A stretch of 64,000 nucleotides of DNA from CAMFTQ01 sp051881615 (lineage in GTDB: Bacteria > Bacillota > Clostridia > Oscillospirales > Acutalibacteraceae). Shown here piece after piece: positions 1 to 7,917 of the stretch (position 1 is its first letter; each line of letters starts with the position of its first letter). A model generated the notes under the pieces. It was not told the DNA's origin. It did no database searches and saw only the letters and a program-made list of their open reading frames with translations. The position numbers and the translations under genes were made by a program. The stretch is from positions 32,168-96,167 of the forward strand of contig JBJEQF010000029.1 in NCBI GenBank assembly GCA_051881615.1, given 5' to 3'.

Positions 1-227
1 TCAATTTGTAAATCTCCGTTAAAATCTGCTTTCAGCAACAAGCTGTCCGACAAAGATTGCAGCTGTGATATGTGCTTTTGAACAACGGTAGCGTCCTGTA
101 TTTTAATCTCTCCGTCATCGTCAACGTCACCGTACAACGGTTTTACAGAAGCCGCCTCTACTGAAAAAGCAGAAAATAAAGAGAAAGCAAGAGCCAACGA
201 AATAACAGTTTTAAATTTTCTTTTCAT
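1..227 (-). CDS. Secreted dockerin-like protein (partial, C-terminus beyond window)
   Basis: Reading leftwards from an ATG at 225-227, preceded by the ribosome site AGAGGTG, the frame stays open to the window edge. The first ~25 residues form a signal peptide (KRK, then a hydrophobic stretch ending near FSVEAA). A dockerin-type F-hand follows almost at once, with the calcium-loop pattern DVDDDGEIKIQDATVVQKHI, and a second loop begins as DFNGDLQI. Dockerins anchor secreted enzymes to cohesins in cellulosome-forming Clostridia. The catalytic part, if any, lies outside the window. The dockerin sits right after the signal peptide, so this could also be a short secreted protein of dockerin repeats only. 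Confidence 0.7.
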   Translation of the reverse strand, partial: MKRKFKTVISLALAFSLFSAFSVEAASVKPLYGDVDDDGEIKIQDATVVQKHISQLQSLSDSLLLKADFNGDLQI

Positions 228-247
228 AAAAAACACCTCTTTCATAA

Positions 248-430
248 TCAATATACATCAGTGCCGGATACAACTCTCTGAACCTTGGATACATCTTTTA
301 TTGAAACAGTACCGTCATAGTCAGCATCGGCTAAAAAAAGTTGAATATTGTTCAAACCAACTGAGCCCGCCAAATTAATTTTACTTGTTACATTAATATA
401 ACCAATACAATCAATACAATTATTAGTACG
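248..430 (-). pseudogene. Dockerin-like C-terminal remnant
   Basis: An open stretch of about 60 codons ends at TGA (248-250) and is closed upstream by a stop at 431-433, with no convincing start codon or ribosome site. Its last part reads LADADYDGTVSIKDVSKVQR, a typical second dockerin F-hand, followed by VVSG. The first F-hand is not recognisable and no enzyme domain is attached. It lies 20 bp upstream of another dockerin-bearing gene, so it looks like the decayed tail of a duplicated dockerin protein. An unrecognised frameshifted full gene is the alternative. Confidence 0.5.
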
Positions 431-594
431 TTAATTATATCATAGCTGTATCAAAAATATGTAATTAAATAATCAGAGAATGCAGAGTATAATAATCTCT
501 TATATTTTGCATAATTATCTTACAATATCTGCATATATATGTCAATATATAACAATAATTTTTTCAATAGCAACAATTATTATAGAAATATAAA
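431..594. other. AT-rich intergenic spacer
   Basis: Very AT-rich sequence between the dockerin remnant and the groEL terminator. No open frame, RNA gene or clear promoter was seen here. Confidence 0.5.
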
Positions 595-630
595 AATACA
601 AAAAGGCAGAGGATTTTGACGTCCTCTGCC
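595..630 (-). terminator. Rho-independent terminator of groES-groEL
   Basis: A perfect 9-bp inverted repeat GGCAGAGGA / TCCTCTGCC (605-613 and 622-630) with an 8-nt loop lies just past the groEL stop. Read on the minus strand, the stem is followed by a T-rich run (complement of the A tract at 597-604). Confidence 0.85.
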
Positions 631-657
631 CTATCTTTATTTTTGTATAAAATTTTA

Positions 658-2286
658 TCAGTACATACCGCCCATATCAGGTGCAGCAGGAACTGCCGGT
701 GCAGGCTCTTTGATGTCTGCTACCAGTGACTCTGTTGTGAGTACCATAGCGGCAACAGAAGCGGCGTTCTGAAGTGCGCTTCTTGTAACCTTTGTCGGGT
801 CAACGATGCCGGCTTCGATCATATCTGTGTATTCCTCAGTCTTTGCGTTAAAGCCGTAGCCGATTTTGTTTGCTCTCTTGATGTTTTCAACGATTACAGA
901 GCCTTCAAGACCAGCGTTTGCGGCAATCTGGCGAAGAGGTGCTTCAAGTGCCTTTAAGACAATCTGCATACCTGTTTTCTCGTCGCTGTCAGTTGCAGTT
1001 TCGATAAGCTTCTCAACAGCAGGGATAGCGTTGATTGGTGCGATACCGCCGCCTGCAACGATGCCCTCTTCAACTGCTGCCTTTGTAGCAGCGAGTGCGT
1101 CCTCAATTCTTAACTTCTTTTCCTTCATTTCGATTTCGGTTGCTGCGCCGACTTTAATAACTGCAACGCCGCCTGCAAGCTTTGCAAGACGCTCCTGAAG
1201 CTTTTCACGGTCAAAGTCAGAGGTTGTTGTTTCAATCTGCGCTCTGATCTGGTTTACACGAGCCTTGATGTCATCAGAATCGCCTGCGCCGTCAACAATG
1301 ATAGTGTTTTCCTTGTCAACCTTAACCTGTCTTGCACGTCCGAGCTGATCTATTGTTGTATCCTTAAGCTCAAGACCTAAGTCAGCCGTGATTACTGTAC
1401 CGCCTGTAAGCGTTGCGATATCCTGAAGCATCTCTTTTCTTCTGTCGCCAAAGCCGGGAGCCTTAACTGCAACGCAGGTAAATGTTCCTCTGAGCTTGTT
1501 AAGAACGAGAGTTGTAAGAGCCTCGCCCTCAACGTCCTCTGCGATGATAAGGAGCTTTTTGCCGCCCTGTACGATCTGCTCAAGAAGCGGAAGAATTTCC
1601 TGAATATTTGAAATCTTCTTGTCAGTGATAAGAATGAAAGGATCGTCAAGCTCTGCTACCATTTTGTCTGTATCTGTTACCATATAAGGTGCGATGTAAC
1701 CGCGGTCAAACATCATACCCTCTACAACCTCGCTGTAGGTTTCTGCTGTTTTTGACTCCTCTACTGTGATAACGCCGTCTGTTGATACCTTTTCCATAGC
1801 CTCTGCGATAAGGTTGCCGATGAACTCATCAGCTGAAGAAACTGTTGCTACTCTTGCAACGTCCTGTGTACCCTTTACAGCCTGACTGTTCTTTACGATT
1901 TCTGCAACAGCCGCATCTACAGCCTTTTGAATACCCTTTTTGAGTACCATCGGGTTTGCGCCTGCTGTTACGTTTTTCATACCCTCACGGATAAGTGCCT
2001 GCGCAAGCAGAGTAGCTGTTGTTGTGCCGTCGCCTGCAACGTCGTTTGTCTTGATTGAAACTTCCTTTACAAGCTGTGCGCCCATATTTTCAAAGGCATC
2101 GTCAAGCTCAATTTCCTTAGCGATTGTTACACCGTCGTTTGTGATAAGCGGTGCGCCGAATTTTTTGTCGATTACTACATTTCTGCCCTTAGGACCGAGT
2201 GTGATTTTAACTGTGTCTGCAAGCTGGTCAATACCGCTCATAAGAGCCTTTCTTGCGTCTTCACCGTATGCGATTTGCTTAGCCAT
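658..2286 (-). CDS. groEL: Chaperonin GroEL (60 kDa)
   Basis: 542 residues, the usual family length. It forms the double heptameric ring that folds proteins in ATP-driven cycles under the GroES lid. Visible signatures are the N-terminal KQIAYGEDARKALMSG region, the ATP-site segment TLGPKGRNVV, the GDGTTT motif and the Gly/Met-rich C-terminal tail ending MGGMY. The start has a strong AGGAGG site. It follows groES by 17 bp in the same operon, under the CIRCE element upstream of groES. Confidence 0.98.
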   Translation of the reverse strand: MAKQIAYGEDARKALMSGIDQLADTVKITLGPKGRNVVIDKKFGAPLITNDGVTIAKEIELDDAFENMGAQLVKEVSIKTNDVAGDGTTTATLLAQALIREGMKNVTAGANPMVLKKGIQKAVDAAVAEIVKNSQAVKGTQDVARVATVSSADEFIGNLIAEAMEKVSTDGVITVEESKTAETYSEVVEGMMFDRGYIAPYMVTDTDKMVAELDDPFILITDKKISNIQEILPLLEQIVQGGKKLLIIAEDVEGEALTTLVLNKLRGTFTCVAVKAPGFGDRRKEMLQDIATLTGGTVITADLGLELKDTTIDQLGRARQVKVDKENTIIVDGAGDSDDIKARVNQIRAQIETTTSDFDREKLQERLAKLAGGVAVIKVGAATEIEMKEKKLRIEDALAATKAAVEEGIVAGGGIAPINAIPAVEKLIETATDSDEKTGMQIVLKALEAPLRQIAANAGLEGSVIVENIKRANKIGYGFNAKTEEYTDMIEAGIVDPTKVTRSALQNAASVAAMVLTTESLVADIKEPAPAVPAAPDMGGMY

Positions 2287-2303
2287 AATAAATATACCTC
2301 CTA

Positions 2304-2588
2304 TTATTCTACAACTGCAAGAATGTCGCCCTGACGAACGATTGTGTATTCCTCGCCGTCAAGCTTAACTTCTGTTCCTGAATATTTGCTTGTGATTACC
2401 TTGTCGCCGATGTTTACAAACATCTCTACTTCTTTACCGTCTACCATTCCTCCCGGGCCTACGGCTACGATTGTGGCGAACTGCGGCTTTTCCTGTGAAG
2501 CTGAGGTAAGAACAATGCCGCTGGCTGTTGTCTGCTCTGCTTCTTCAAACTTAACTACAACTCTGTCAAGTAATGGTTTAATTTTCAT
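2304..2588 (-). CDS. groES: Co-chaperonin GroES (10 kDa)
   Basis: 94 residues, full length. It caps the GroEL ring during folding. It starts MKIKPLLDRVVVK and contains a mobile-loop region (TTASGIVLTS) and the closing VKLDGEEYTIVRQGDILAVVE-type segment typical of the family. The start has an AGGAGG site. It is first in the groES-groEL operon, with CIRCE and a sigma-A promoter directly upstream, so heat-inducible control through HrcA is expected. Confidence 0.98.
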   Translation of the reverse strand: MKIKPLLDRVVVKFEEAEQTTASGIVLTSASQEKPQFATIVAVGPGGMVDGKEVEMFVNIGDKVITSKYSGTEVKLDGEEYTIVRQGDILAVVE

Positions 2589-2620
2589 ATTTATGTCCTC
2601 CTAAAGCTTAATACTTTTTA

Positions 2621-2647
2621 TTAGCACTCTATATCCCCGAGTGCTAA
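2621..2647 (-). promoter_or_regulatory. CIRCE operator (HrcA binding site)
   Basis: Perfect CIRCE: TTAGCACTC, nine spacer bases, GAGTGCTAA. It lies between the promoter and groES. In Firmicutes the HrcA repressor binds this element and releases it under protein-folding stress. Confidence 0.97.
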
Positions 2648-2651
2648 TTAT

Positions 2652-2679
2652 ATTTTATACCAATTTTTAGAAATGTCAA
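2652..2679 (-). promoter_or_regulatory. Sigma-A promoter of groES-groEL
   Basis: On the minus strand, TTGACA (2674-2679) and TAAAAT (2652-2657) are separated by 16 bp. The -10 box lies just upstream of CIRCE, so bound HrcA would block the transcription start. Confidence 0.75.
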
Positions 2680-2752
2680 TACTATTGATGAATTTTCTTT
2701 GGTGAAGTTTTTGTGAAAAAATGAACATTAAGACTGTTTTATATAGCTAAAA

Positions 2753-3787
2753 CTACAATCTTATCATTTTTTGCAATATGCTTTGTGAAAATTGAACCGA
2801 TAAAAGCTCAGCTGCTTCGGAATTTACAAACAAATTGCACTCCGAAATATATAGCACAGGCACAGACTTAATATCTGCATTGTTATAAAGTATGCTGACA
2901 GCCGTTGCCGCCGAGTTTTTGCCTAAGGAACTGTAATCAATACCATAGGTTGCAAGACAGCCGCTTTGAACCATATCCTCATCGCCTGCTATAATAGGAA
3001 TTTTATTTTCGTTTGCGATTTCTATAATGTCAGAAAGGGAATTATTGACAGCCCTATCTGTCGGAAGATAGAACACGTCAACGCTTTTTGCCATATTCTC
3101 TGCTTTTTCTGTTATTTCGTCCTCATTCTTAAAGGCAAAGTCCTTGAACGTAAGACCTATTTTTTCAGCCTCTTTCTTGGCTATATTCACCTGCAAAAGC
3201 GAGTCGACATCAGCTTCACCGTAAAGTGCGCCGACTGTTTTGGCATTCGGAAAAAGCTCTGAAATCAAATCCATCTGTTCAAAGCAAGGTGTGTAGTTTG
3301 AAACTCCCGTTACGTTTGTATTCGGCTTTTCGTTGGACTCGACAAGTCCGGCCTCCTCGGGGTCTGTAACGGCAGAAAACACAATCGGTATTTCCTTTGT
3401 TGTCTGATAAGCCGCCACTGCGCTTTGCTCTCCTATTGCGTAGATAAGGTCAAATTTATTATTGACAAACGTTTTTGCTATTGATAAGCAGTTTTCTTTG
3501 CTTGAACCGGCGCTTTCTGTTGTTATTACAATGTTTTTCCTGTTTTCAAAGCCTGTCGCTTCAAGCTCCTTTATAAAGCCTGAACAGGCTTCATTATAAA
3601 TTGTTGTGTCGTTATATTTAATTATTCCTATTTTGTATTTCGGAACCTTTTCATAGGTCGGAGTTGTGCTTGTTGTATTACTGCTGTGATTATCCGTTTG
3701 AGGACTGCTGTTGCCAAACACAAAATATATTCCGGCAATAAGAATTACAGCAAGCGCTATCGCTACAAATTTTACTGTTTTTTTCAT
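2753..3787 (-). CDS. ABC transporter substrate-binding protein, second copy (PF04392/TrpX-like)
   Basis: 344 residues starting MKKTVKFVAIALAVILIAG; an upstream in-frame ATG is less likely because AAGG precedes this one. The N-terminus is a hydrophobic anchor or signal without the lipobox cysteine of its paralogue. The body has the family features: YKIGIIKYNDT, a YAIGEQSAVAAYQTT segment, VFSAVTDPEEAGLV and the FYLPTDRAVNN segment. The same fold appears in the paralogue at 5712-6713, so this is a duplicated binding protein. It lies downstream of the ATPase gene and is separated from it by a terminator hairpin. The ligand is probably an aromatic amino acid or related small molecule, by family only. 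Confidence 0.8.
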   Translation of the reverse strand: MKKTVKFVAIALAVILIAGIYFVFGNSSPQTDNHSSNTTSTTPTYEKVPKYKIGIIKYNDTTIYNEACSGFIKELEATGFENRKNIVITTESAGSSKENCLSIAKTFVNNKFDLIYAIGEQSAVAAYQTTKEIPIVFSAVTDPEEAGLVESNEKPNTNVTGVSNYTPCFEQMDLISELFPNAKTVGALYGEADVDSLLQVNIAKKEAEKIGLTFKDFAFKNEDEITEKAENMAKSVDVFYLPTDRAVNNSLSDIIEIANENKIPIIAGDEDMVQSGCLATYGIDYSSLGKNSAATAVSILYNNADIKSVPVLYISECNLFVNSEAAELLSVQFSQSILQKMIRL

Positions 3788-3810
3788 ATACCTTAACCTT
3801 TCGTTTTTCA

Positions 3811-3840
3811 GAAAAAATAAATGGCAGGACACCCTGCCAT
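3811..3840 (-). terminator. Terminator after ABC ATPase gene
   Basis: Perfect 8-bp stem ATGGCAGG / CCTGCCAT (3821-3828, 3833-3840) with a 4-nt loop, followed on the minus strand by a T-rich run. It separates the ATPase gene from the second binding-protein gene, so the latter may be read only by readthrough or from its own start. Confidence 0.8.
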
Positions 3841-3860
3841 TCATTATACATTATTTTGTG

Positions 3861-4658
3861 TTATTCGGCAAGCATCATTCTGTCGTTTGCAAACTCACCG
3901 TGGCTTACCTTTTCAAACATACCGAGAAGGTCGGATACATCAAGCTTTTGCTTTTCTTCGCCCTTTACATCGTACACAATTTTACCCTCGTGCATCATAA
4001 TAAGGCGGTTGCCGTATTTGATTGCGTCCTTCATATTATGAGTAATCATAATTGTTGTGATGTGGTCGGTTGTTACAATTTCGTCGCTAAGCTCAAGTAC
4101 CTTTTTTGCAGTTTTAGGGTCAAGTGCCGCTGTATGCTCGTCAAGTAATAACAGCTTCGGCTTCTGAAGTGTAGCCATAAGGAGCGTTAGTGCCTGCCTT
4201 TGACCGCCGCTTAAAAGTCCTACCTTTGAGCTAAGACGCGATTCAAGTCCTAAGTCGAGCCTTTCAAGCTGACGCTTGAATTCTGCCTTTTGTGACGGCT
4301 TAACTGCCCAGCCAAGTCCTCTTGACATACCTCTGCGGGCGGCTATAGCCATATTTTCTATAATTTCCATATCGGCAACTGTGCCGTTCATCGGGTCCTG
4401 AAAAACTCGACCGAGGTATTTTGCCCTTTTGTACTCGGGAAGTCCCGACACATCTACGCTGTCGATCAAAATCTGACCGCTGTCAACAGGCCATACGCCT
4501 GCTATAGCGTTTAACAATGTACTTTTTCCTGCTCCGTTACCGCCGATAACCGTGCAGAAATCTCCAGCCTCAAGAGTAAGAGTTACTCCGTTTAATGCAA
4601 CCTTTTCGTTGACTGTGCCGGCATTAAAGGTTTTTCGTAAATTTTTAACCTGTAGCAT
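3861..4658 (-). CDS. ABC transporter ATP-binding protein (TrpZ-like)
   Basis: 265 residues. It powers uptake by the permease encoded just upstream. Visible are the Walker A motif GGNGAGKST, the signature LLSGGQRQALTL, Walker B LLLLDEHTAALD and the switch histidine in MITHNM. The start overlaps the permease stop (TAATG), indicating translational coupling. In this family the ATPase, permease and PF04392 binding protein form a three-part importer. Confidence 0.92.
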   Translation of the reverse strand: MLQVKNLRKTFNAGTVNEKVALNGVTLTLEAGDFCTVIGGNGAGKSTLLNAIAGVWPVDSGQILIDSVDVSGLPEYKRAKYLGRVFQDPMNGTVADMEIIENMAIAARRGMSRGLGWAVKPSQKAEFKRQLERLDLGLESRLSSKVGLLSGGQRQALTLLMATLQKPKLLLLDEHTAALDPKTAKKVLELSDEIVTTDHITTIMITHNMKDAIKYGNRLIMMHEGKIVYDVKGEEKQKLDVSDLLGMFEKVSHGEFANDRMMLAE

Positions 4659-5635
4659 TACAGAGAATCTCCTTTCTTTTCGGCTGATGATAATTTTGCG
4701 TTCTGCTTAACAACACGCTTGAACGATGTTTTTGACTTAGCCTGTAAATAAGGAACAGCAAGGAATATTGCAACGATTACTGCTGTGAAGAGCTTCATAT
4801 CGTCTGACGGCATCTTGAGCCATAAAACTATACCCATTACTATGTAGTAAATTATGCTGCCGATTACAACAAAAACAAGGCTTAAAGCAAAGTTTAAACG
4901 CTTTTTGAATATTGCGTTACACAGAACCTGACCGATGATTACAGCGGCAAGTCCTATAACGATTGCACCTCTGCCCATATTGATGTCGGCAAAGCCCTGA
5001 TACTGAGCGATAAGACTGCCTGAAAGACCTACAAGTGCATTTGAAAGTGAAAGCGCAATAACCTTTGTCATATTGATATTGATGCCCTGTGCCTTAGTCA
5101 TATTCGGGTTACTGCCTGTTGCTCTGATAGATGCGCCCTGCTCTGTGCCGAAATACCAGTAAAGAGCAATAATAACTACTGCGGCAAAAACAAGTGCAAC
5201 AAGGATAGCTAAATATACCTCTCTTAAAGAAATTACAACGCCTACCTTGTCTACGCTTATAGTCTGGTTAGCCTTGCCCATAATATTCAGATTTATAGAG
5301 TAAAGTGCTATCTGCGTTAAGATACCTGCAAGAATATCGGGAATACCGAGCAGAGTATGTAAAAGTCCTGTGATAAGTCCGGCAAGCAAGCCTGCGATTA
5401 CTGCTACTATCATAGCAAGCCATACAGGGTAGCCTGCAAGGAGCATCATAGCCGTAACAGCGCCACCTGTTGCAAGCGAGCCATCAACGGTAAGGTCTGC
5501 AAATGACAAAAGCTTGTATGTGATAAACACACCAAGCGCCATTACACCCCATATGATACCCTGTGAAATGTTACCCGGCAACGCTTTAAACAGCGTCATC
5601 GGATTTAAGGAAGTGAAATATGCTATCAGATCCAT
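4658..5635 (-). CDS. ABC transporter permease (TrpY-like)
   Basis: 325 residues with about nine hydrophobic segments, of the branched-chain-amino-acid permease superfamily (LivH-like) that partners PF04392 binding proteins. Characteristic stretches are FADLTVDGSLATGGAVTA near the N-terminus and RATGSNPNMTKAQGININ in the middle. It lies between the lipoprotein gene, with a hairpin in the gap, and the ATPase gene, which it overlaps. The substrate is not determinable from sequence; aromatic amino acids are the best guess for the family. Confidence 0.9.
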   Translation of the reverse strand: MDLIAYFTSLNPMTLFKALPGNISQGIIWGVMALGVFITYKLLSFADLTVDGSLATGGAVTAMMLLAGYPVWLAMIVAVIAGLLAGLITGLLHTLLGIPDILAGILTQIALYSINLNIMGKANQTISVDKVGVVISLREVYLAILVALVFAAVVIIALYWYFGTEQGASIRATGSNPNMTKAQGININMTKVIALSLSNALVGLSGSLIAQYQGFADINMGRGAIVIGLAAVIIGQVLCNAIFKKRLNFALSLVFVVIGSIIYYIVMGIVLWLKMPSDDMKLFTAVIVAIFLAVPYLQAKSKTSFKRVVKQNAKLSSAEKKGDSL

Positions 5636-5667
5636 TAGTATTTTCCTCCGTATAAAATCAACAAAAC

Positions 5668-5688
5668 GGGATGCCTTTGCGGCACCCC
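5668..5688 (-). terminator. Intra-operon hairpin (attenuator) after the binding-protein gene
   Basis: Inverted repeat GGGATGCC / GGCACCCC with a short loop, lying between the binding-protein stop and the permease start. On the minus strand it is followed by GTTTTGTTG rather than a long T run. Such hairpins commonly protect or partly terminate transcripts so that the binding protein is made in excess over the membrane parts. Confidence 0.6.
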
Positions 5689-5711
5689 ATTATAGTTGAT
5701 GCTTTTTTAGA

Positions 5712-6713
5712 TTAGCCGATAGCCTCGTAGCCGTCGGGAACCTTGATACCTAATGTATCACAGATTGTCTTGTTGTACTTCTTTGTAAACTTAGGTGCAG
5801 CCTCGATTTCCATATCGCCGGGGTTTTTGCCGTTTACAAGAATTTCGTAGGCCATCTCGCCTGTTTTGTAGCCGAGGTCATAGTAAGAAATTGAAAGTGT
5901 AGCCACACCGCAGCCTGCGCAGATGCCCTCTTCGCCAGCAACGATAGGAGTCTTTGCCTTGATTGCTACGTTGTTGATAAGCTCCTTGTTAGAAGCTGCT
6001 GTGTTATCTGTAGGAATATAAAGAACGTCGGTTTCGTCACAAGCTGTTGTTGTAACTGATGAAACGTCGTTAGAATCTGCAAATGTGTATTCCTTGCACT
6101 CGTAGCCTAACTTCTTTAAGCAATCCTGAATAACTGTTGACTGATACTTTGAGTTAGCCTCTGCTGAGCAGTAGAGGATACCAACCTTTTTAGCGTCAGG
6201 GAACAGCTCTTTGATCATATCTGCCTGTCCGTCAAGAGGAGCAAGATCTGTAGTACCTGAAATGTTTGTGCCTGTTTTACCTGTCCAGTTTTCAATAGCA
6301 AGCGCTGTACCGTAATCTGTAACAGATGTGCCTAAAACAGGAATTGAGTTTGTAGCTGTCTGAGCTGCCTGCAAAGCAGGAGTAGCGTTAGCCATAATGA
6401 GGTCTACAGAGTCAGCAACGAACTGGTTGCAGATTGTTGCGCAGTTTGCAGATTCATTCTGAGCGTTCTGCTCGTCAAATGTAACCTTGTCGCCAAGCTT
6501 TGCTGTGAGTGCTTCTTTAAAGCCCTTTGTAGCTGCGTCAAGCGCATCGTGCTGAACAAGCTGGCAGATACCCACCTTGTAGCTTGTTTTTTCTGCTGCA
6601 GGCTTTGTTGCGTCATTGTTTGTGTTGCCTGTTGTTTCTGAACAGCCTGTGAAAACTGCTGCTGACATCATAGCTGCAAGCAAAATTGCTAATACTTTTT
6701 TCAAAATAATCAT
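5712..6713 (-). CDS. ABC transporter substrate-binding lipoprotein (PF04392/TrpX-like)
   Basis: 333 residues. It has a lipoprotein signal with lipobox VFTGC (Cys24), then a low-complexity linker and a two-lobed periplasmic-binding-type fold (YKVGICQLVQHDALDAATKG; ADSVDLIMANATPALQAAQT; VLYIPTDNTAASNKELINN). The annotated ATG lies directly against AAGGG; a TTG three codons later (6702-6704) is 9 nt from that site and is a good alternative start. It is the first gene of the transporter operon, with a consensus-like promoter and a palindrome upstream. A second, diverged copy lies at the end of the cluster. Confidence 0.88.
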   Translation of the reverse strand: MIILKKVLAILLAAMMSAAVFTGCSETTGNTNNDATKPAAEKTSYKVGICQLVQHDALDAATKGFKEALTAKLGDKVTFDEQNAQNESANCATICNQFVADSVDLIMANATPALQAAQTATNSIPVLGTSVTDYGTALAIENWTGKTGTNISGTTDLAPLDGQADMIKELFPDAKKVGILYCSAEANSKYQSTVIQDCLKKLGYECKEYTFADSNDVSSVTTTACDETDVLYIPTDNTAASNKELINNVAIKAKTPIVAGEEGICAGCGVATLSISYYDLGYKTGEMAYEILVNGKNPGDMEIEAAPKFTKKYNKTICDTLGIKVPDGYEAIG

Positions 6714-6732
6714 CCCTTCGATTTTCGCTATT

Positions 6733-6754
6733 ACGCTTTACAGTACTAAAGCGT
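6733..6754 (-). promoter_or_regulatory. Palindrome in the 5' leader of the ABC transporter operon
   Basis: Perfect 8-bp inverted repeat ACGCTTTA / TAAAGCGT with a 6-bp centre. It lies a few bases downstream of the predicted transcription start and upstream of the start codon. It could be a repressor operator or a small leader hairpin. No T-box or riboswitch fits in the short leader. Confidence 0.5.
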
Positions 6755-6767
6755 TGATGTGATAACA

Positions 6768-6796
6768 ATTATACACAAATTCTATCATAAAATCAA
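6768..6796 (-). promoter_or_regulatory. Sigma-A promoter of the ABC transporter operon
   Basis: On the minus strand, TTGATT (6791-6796) and TATAAT (6768-6773) are 17 bp apart. Confidence 0.7.
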
Positions 6797-6848
6797 GTGA
6801 ATTTTTAAATTTATTTGAAATTTTTTAAAAACTCAACACTATTTCTTT

Positions 6849-7187
6849 TCAATATACAAAAACAAGCTGAACTAAAAGCATATACAAAAGCGTTCCTACC
6901 CCGACAGAAATCAGGATATTATGCTTGATTTTGTGAAGTATCAGCACCGCTGTCAGAGAAATAAGCTCGGGCAGACCGTAGCTGCCGCCTGTAACATTCA
7001 CGTCCTTTAAGCAATAAACAATAAGTATGCCGATAATCGCAAACGGTAAAACCTTGCCCATATACGTAATAAACTTTGGCACAGGTCGGTTGCCGCTGAA
7101 AAGAATGAACGGAAAGCCGCGTAAAAAGAGCGTTACCAAGGCTATTACAAGTATTGTCACTATTGACTGCCAAACATTCTGAGTCAC
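6849..7187 (-). CDS. azlD: AzlD-family branched-chain amino acid transport subunit
   Basis: 112 residues, about four membrane segments. It is the small partner of AzlC in the LIV-E-type exporter of branched-chain amino acids or analogues. The start is GTG with GGAGG upstream and overlaps the end of azlC by 4 nt. The conserved ending pattern with KIKHNILISVGVGTLLYMLL matches AzlD. Substrate specificity is inferred from the family only. Confidence 0.88.
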   Translation of the reverse strand: MTQNVWQSIVTILVIALVTLFLRGFPFILFSGNRPVPKFITYMGKVLPFAIIGILIVYCLKDVNVTGGSYGLPELISLTAVLILHKIKHNILISVGVGTLLYMLLVQLVFVY

Positions 7188-7900
7188 CTTGACAGCCTCC
7201 TTTCAATAGGCTTTTTGCCAAGGGTAAGCGACAAAAAGACGATAGCCATAGCAGGAATTAAGAAAAACTGCGAGCCGCCCTGAACAAAAATGCGAAACAG
7301 CACAAGGCAGACAAGCGAGCCGAAAACTCCAATTAAAGCAGGTATATGCACCTTCGTGCTTTCCCACTGCTCTATAAAAATGACGAAGAAAAGCGCCGTC
7401 ATTACAAAATCTATACCCTTTGCATTAAAGTCAATATACTGACCGATAACAGCGCCGAGCGTACAGCCTGTTATCCAGTAAAGATGATCAAACAGGGTTA
7501 TAAAAAAGTAGTATTTATTTTTGTTTTTGATATACTCGGGAGTGTTCATACACATAAGCGAATACGTTTCGTCCGTCAGTCCGAAAATGCAGTACAGCTT
7601 GTACGCTCCTAAATCCTTGTATTTGTCAATAAGCGAAAGTCCGTAAAAAACGTGACGCACATTGACGGCGACAGTCATAATAACGGCTGTCAGTAAATCA
7701 AACGTACCCCTTAACAAATCGACCTCGACATACTGCATAGAGCCTGAATAGACGGTCATAGCAGAAAAGGTCGCCCAGTAAAACGGGTAACCGCTTTTTG
7801 CAAGAAGCACACCGAAGCCTGCGCCTAAAAACAAATATCCGCACATTATCGGAATTGTAAACGTAAACGCCGACTTCATCGCCTGTTTTGTTTCGTTCAT
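7184..7900 (-). CDS. azlC: AzlC-family amino acid exporter, large subunit
   Basis: 238 residues from the ATG at 7898-7900, which has AGGGA upstream; a longer in-frame ORF start lacks a site. It has hydrophobic helices throughout and the family segments GYLFLGAGFGVLLAKSGYPF, SMQYVEVDLL and NVRHVFYGLSL. It is translationally coupled to azlD. The start lies 17 bp after the stop of the upstream methyltransferase gene, so it may share its transcript. Confidence 0.92.
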   Translation of the reverse strand: MNETKQAMKSAFTFTIPIMCGYLFLGAGFGVLLAKSGYPFYWATFSAMTVYSGSMQYVEVDLLRGTFDLLTAVIMTVAVNVRHVFYGLSLIDKYKDLGAYKLYCIFGLTDETYSLMCMNTPEYIKNKNKYYFFITLFDHLYWITGCTLGAVIGQYIDFNAKGIDFVMTALFFVIFIEQWESTKVHIPALIGVFGSLVCLVLFRIFVQGGSQFFLIPAMAIVFLSLTLGKKPIERRLSR

Positions 7901-7917
7901 TTCCCTACCCCTTACTT

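Noticed and set aside
866..1198. Long ORF antisense to groEL
   Set aside because: It is a shadow of the groEL codon pattern, with no signals of its own; the same holds for other antisense ORFs across the housekeeping genes.
3785..3844. Longer start for the second binding protein (19 extra residues)
   Set aside because: The upstream ATG lies in the terminator hairpin and has no ribosome site; the internal ATG has AAGG and begins a proper hydrophobic signal.
6714..6848. T-box leader upstream of the ABC transporter operon
   Set aside because: The leader from the predicted start is only about 50 nt and lacks T-box motifs.
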